A DNA stretch of 64,000 nucleotides from Winogradskyella costae (GTDB lineage: Bacteria > Bacteroidota > Bacteroidia > Flavobacteriales > Flavobacteriaceae), in assembly GCF_013403865.1 (NCBI RefSeq), contig NZ_JABFDK010000001.1, forward strand, positions 1,240,001 through 1,304,000, given 5' to 3'. A model generated the notes under the pieces. It ran no database searches and was not told where the DNA came from. It saw only the letters and a list, made by a program, of their open reading frames with translations. Shown piece after piece: positions 61,329 to 64,000 of this stretch. Positions within the stretch are counted from its first letter, which is position 1, and each line of letters starts with the position of its first letter. A program made the position numbers and the translations under genes.

Positions 61329-63686
61329 ATGGCAAAAAAGAAGACAGCGAAATCTAAATCAGAAACGTTAGATTTTTCAAAATATGTACGTTGGTTTTGG
61401 ATCTTATTTTTAGGTGGCATCTCAGCTGTAGTGTTGATATTTTTATTAGCATCTTGGGGTGTATTAGGTGAAATGCCAGATTATACGAGATTAGAAAACC
61501 CTGAAACGAATTTGGCTTCGGAAATAATATCCTCTGATGATCAAACCTTAGGTAAGTTTTATTTTGATGATAATAGAACTCCAATTGGTTATGAAGATTT
61601 ACCAAAAAATTTAGTAGATGCCTTAATTGCTACAGAAGATGTGCGCCATTACGAACATTCTGGAATTGATGGAAGAGGTACTCTTAGAGCTTTTGCCTTT
61701 TTAGGAAGTAAAGGTGGCGCAAGTACGATTTCACAACAGTTGGCAAGACAATTATTTATTGGAGTTAGGGATAAAGACAATACAACCAATGCTATAATTC
61801 AAAAAATACAAGAATGGGTCATAGCCATTCGCTTAGAGCGCCAATACACAAAGGAAGAAATTATTGCTATGTATTTTAATATCTATGATTTTGGTAATAA
61901 TGGTGATGGTATACGTTCTGCATCTCGTATTTATTTCGGAAAAGAACCAAGAGACTTAGATGTAAAAGAATCGGCGATGTTAGTTGGTATGTTTAAGAAT
62001 TCCTCCTTATACAACCCAAGACCTCATAAAAACCCTGTAGGTGTTAGAAACCGAAGAAATGTGGTGCTAGCTCAAATGGCTAAATATGATTACATCACAG
62101 AAACTGAAAGAGATTCACTTCAAAAAACAGAATTAGATTTAAATTATTCACCAGAATCTCATCGCGAAGGCATTGCCACCTATTTTAGAGAATACCTTAG
62201 AGGTTTTATGAAAGATTGGGCTAAGGATGAAGAAAACAGAAAGCCTGATGGAAGTAAATATGATTTATATACCGATGGTCTTAAGATATACACTACGATA
62301 GATTCGCGTATGCAGCAATATGCTGAAGATGCGGTTAAGCAGCACATGCCAAGATTACAAGCTGAGTTTGATAACCAGAATACTCCAGAACGTAATAAAA
62401 CAGCACCTTTCTTAGATCTTAGTACTGCTGAGGTTAATAAATTGATGAGTGATGGTATGAGACGTGGTGAGCGTTGGAGAATTCTTAAAAAACAAGGAAA
62501 GTCAGATAAGGAGATTGAAGCGTCGTTTCAGAAACCAACAGAAATGAGAGTTTTTAAATGGATTGATGGGGAGGCTAGTGAGATAGATACAGTTATGAAG
62601 CCTATAGATTCAATGCGTTACTACAAATCGTTTTTACGTCCTGGAATGATGTCTATGGATCCACAAACGGGCCATGTGAAAGCTTGGGTTGGAGGTATGA
62701 ATTACAGACATTTTCAATATGATATGGTGAAACAAGGAAAACGACAAGTTGGTTCTACGTTTAAACCTTTTGTTTATGCGACTGCGATTGATCAATTACA
62801 GTTATCTCCTTGCGATATATTTCCAAGAGCCCCAATTACAATAGAGGCTAATAAGTTTGGAAATCCAGAACCTTGGACTACTAAAAATTCGGATGGTAGC
62901 TATTCTGGAGAGCAATCATTAAAAGATGCTTTAGCGAGTTCAACGAACACAATTACAGCACGTTTAATGAATGAGGTGGGGCCACAACCTGTTGTGGAAA
63001 TGGCTAGAAAACTAGGAATTACATCAGAGATTCTACCAGTTCCGGCTATTGCTTTAGGAACAGCAGATATCAGTGTTTATGAGATGGTGGCAGCCTATTC
63101 TACCTTCGCTAATAAAGGAGTTTACAACAGACCCGTAATGGTAACGCGTATTGAAGATAAAAATGGTACCATTTTATACCAATTTGTTCCAGAGAGTAAA
63201 GATGTATTGAGTGAAGAAGTGGCTTATGTTACTGTCAATCTGATGGAAGGGGTTACAAAAGCAGGTTCAGGAGGACGTTTAAGATCTAAAGGTGTTGATA
63301 GATACAATCAAATGTATAGAGAAGTCATGACGGGGTATCCTTATGATTTACAAAATCCAATTGCCGGTAAAACGGGTACTACGCAAAACCAGAGTGATGG
63401 TTGGTTTATGGGTATGGTGCCCAACTTAGTAACTGGTGTTTGGGTTGGAGCAGAAGATAGAGCAGCACACTTTAGAAACATTACTTACGGTCAAGGAGCA
63501 ACTATGGCACTACCAATTTGGGGATTATACATGAATGCTTGCTATGCAGACGAAACCTTAGATGTGTCTAATGGACAATTTGAAAAACCTTCAAATTTAA
63601 AAATCGATATCGACTGTACAGCTAAAGATGAAGGAGATATTCTTGATGAGTCAGATGGTGTCGATAATATTGAGTTCGATTTCTAA
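61329..63686 (+). CDS. Class A penicillin-binding protein (PBP1A type)
   Basis: 785 residues from the ATG at 61329 (a GTG at 61323 is also possible). One N-terminal membrane anchor (about 18-42); glycosyltransferase domain with ATEDVRHYEHSGIDGRG and GASTISQQLARQL; transpeptidase domain with SxxK in GSTFKPF, SxN in SSTNT, and KTGTTQNQSDGWF. It polymerises and crosslinks peptidoglycan. It is adjacent to gldH and ricT in one compact operon; the C-terminal tail is Asp/Glu-rich (DEGDILDESDGVDNIE). Confidence 0.95.
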   Translation: MAKKKTAKSKSETLDFSKYVRWFWILFLGGISAVVLIFLLASWGVLGEMPDYTRLENPETNLASEIISSDDQTLGKFYFDDNRTPIGYEDLPKNLVDALIATEDVRHYEHSGIDGRGTLRAFAFLGSKGGASTISQQLARQLFIGVRDKDNTTNAIIQKIQEWVIAIRLERQYTKEEIIAMYFNIYDFGNNGDGIRSASRIYFGKEPRDLDVKESAMLVGMFKNSSLYNPRPHKNPVGVRNRRNVVLAQMAKYDYITETERDSLQKTELDLNYSPESHREGIATYFREYLRGFMKDWAKDEENRKPDGSKYDLYTDGLKIYTTIDSRMQQYAEDAVKQHMPRLQAEFDNQNTPERNKTAPFLDLSTAEVNKLMSDGMRRGERWRILKKQGKSDKEIEASFQKPTEMRVFKWIDGEASEIDTVMKPIDSMRYYKSFLRPGMMSMDPQTGHVKAWVGGMNYRHFQYDMVKQGKRQVGSTFKPFVYATAIDQLQLSPCDIFPRAPITIEANKFGNPEPWTTKNSDGSYSGEQSLKDALASSTNTITARLMNEVGPQPVVEMARKLGITSEILPVPAIALGTADISVYEMVAAYSTFANKGVYNRPVMVTRIEDKNGTILYQFVPESKDVLSEEVAYVTVNLMEGVTKAGSGGRLRSKGVDRYNQMYREVMTGYPYDLQNPIAGKTGTTQNQSDGWFMGMVPNLVTGVWVGAEDRAAHFRNITYGQGATMALPIWGLYMNACYADETLDVSNGQFEKPSNLKIDIDCTAKDEGDILDESDGVDNIEFDF

Positions 63687-63778
63687 AAATCATGATTAGG
63701 CACACCCTTCTTTTATGACTATTAATTATAAATTTAGGACTTAGTTTTGTATTTTTCAGAAGCTAAATTTTTCTAAAT

Positions 63779-64000
63779 ATGATTAATAAAAAAGTGGATA
63801 CTATTTCTGAAGCTCTCAAGGGTGTCAGTGATAATATGACGTTTATGTTCGGTGGTTTTGGCCTCTCTGGTATTCCAGAAAATGCTATTGCCGATCTTGT
63901 AAAGCGTAATATAAAAGGACTGACTTGTATATCCAATAACGCTGGCGTCGATGATTTTGGCTTAGGCTTATTGCTGCATCAAAAGCAAATTAAAAAGATG
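63779..64000 (+). CDS. scoA: 3-oxoacid CoA-transferase subunit A (partial, N-terminal)
   Basis: 74 residues to the right edge, start ATG at 63779: [20 protein letters not shown], then [20 protein letters not shown] and [16 protein letters not shown]. This is the N-terminus of succinyl-CoA:3-ketoacid CoA-transferase subunit A (GGFGLxGIPE and NNAG signatures). It activates acetoacetate by moving CoA from succinyl-CoA. Subunit B would be expected just beyond the window. The gap from the PBP gene is 92 bp. Confidence 0.93.
   Translation, partial: MINKKVDTISEALKGVSDNMTFMFGGFGLSGIPENAIADLVKRNIKGLTCISNNAGVDDFGLGLLLHQKQIKKM

Overview
The window comes from a member of the Bacteroidota, most probably a marine Flavobacteriaceae; I cannot fix the genus. 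The base composition is AT-rich. Several lineage signatures agree: type IX secretion/gliding genes (sprE/porW, gldH), C-terminal T9SS sorting tails, flavobacterial DUF families (DUF6341, DUF6427, DUF4254, DUF5687, DUF4292, DUF6168, DUF4374), an atpB with a secreted N-terminal extension in an atp operon lacking atpD/atpC, TonB receptors, and promoters of the Bacteroidota form TTG-N19-TAnnTTTG with almost no Shine-Dalgarno sequences. No tRNA, rRNA, CRISPR array, phage or complete insertion sequence was seen.

Layout. 0-8.3 kb: the end of an envelope-polysaccharide cluster (a GT4 glycosyltransferase cut by the edge and a CapK-like adenylate-forming enzyme), purD, two small flavobacterial membrane proteins, upp, DUF4254 + GT9, and a PaaE-like ferredoxin reductase, with palindromic extragenic repeats between them. 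8.3-13.1 kb: a PadR-controlled operon of three tandem HAAS-like membrane proteins, a DUF5687 ABC permease and its ATPase, preceded by a 36-bp palindrome touching the -7 box. 13.4-22.4 kb: sprE/porW, bactofilin and the atp operon (atpZ, DUF6168, atpBEFHAG) with two internal hairpins. 22.4-24.2 kb: a decayed locus (alpha/beta hydrolase, ECF sigma factor and membrane protein remnants, all broken). 24.3-33.2 kb: flippase, dut, a GIY-YIG gene bracketed by hairpins, a sugar nucleotidyltransferase, and a TPR/DUF4292/EnvC envelope operon, then a thioesterase and an HU-SPOR protein.

33.4-46.8 kb is the most striking region: dprA followed by three ~1,100-residue T9SS-secreted paralogues. Between the first and second lies a broken copy of the 3' half of dprA, followed by a duplicated promoter leader. 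This shows that the array grew by segmental duplication of a piece running from inside dprA to just before trpS, followed by recombination among the copies.

46.8-64 kb: trpS (with a hairpin repeat in its 5' leader), an acyltransferase, an operon of lipoprotein + ECF sigma factor + a protein joining an anti-sigma-like cytoplasmic/TM segment to an outer-membrane-type barrel, a TonB receptor + DUF4374 lipoprotein pair, recA, trhO + radical SAM, ricT + gldH + PBP1A, and the start of a 3-oxoacid CoA-transferase subunit. Much of the window serves the cell envelope: polysaccharide assembly, peptidoglycan synthesis and splitting, T9SS and gliding, and T9SS cargo.

Recurring themes are very short 5' leaders (the -7 box often lies only 5-20 nt from the start codon), several families of short extragenic repeats placed just before start codons, and compact convergent gene ends.
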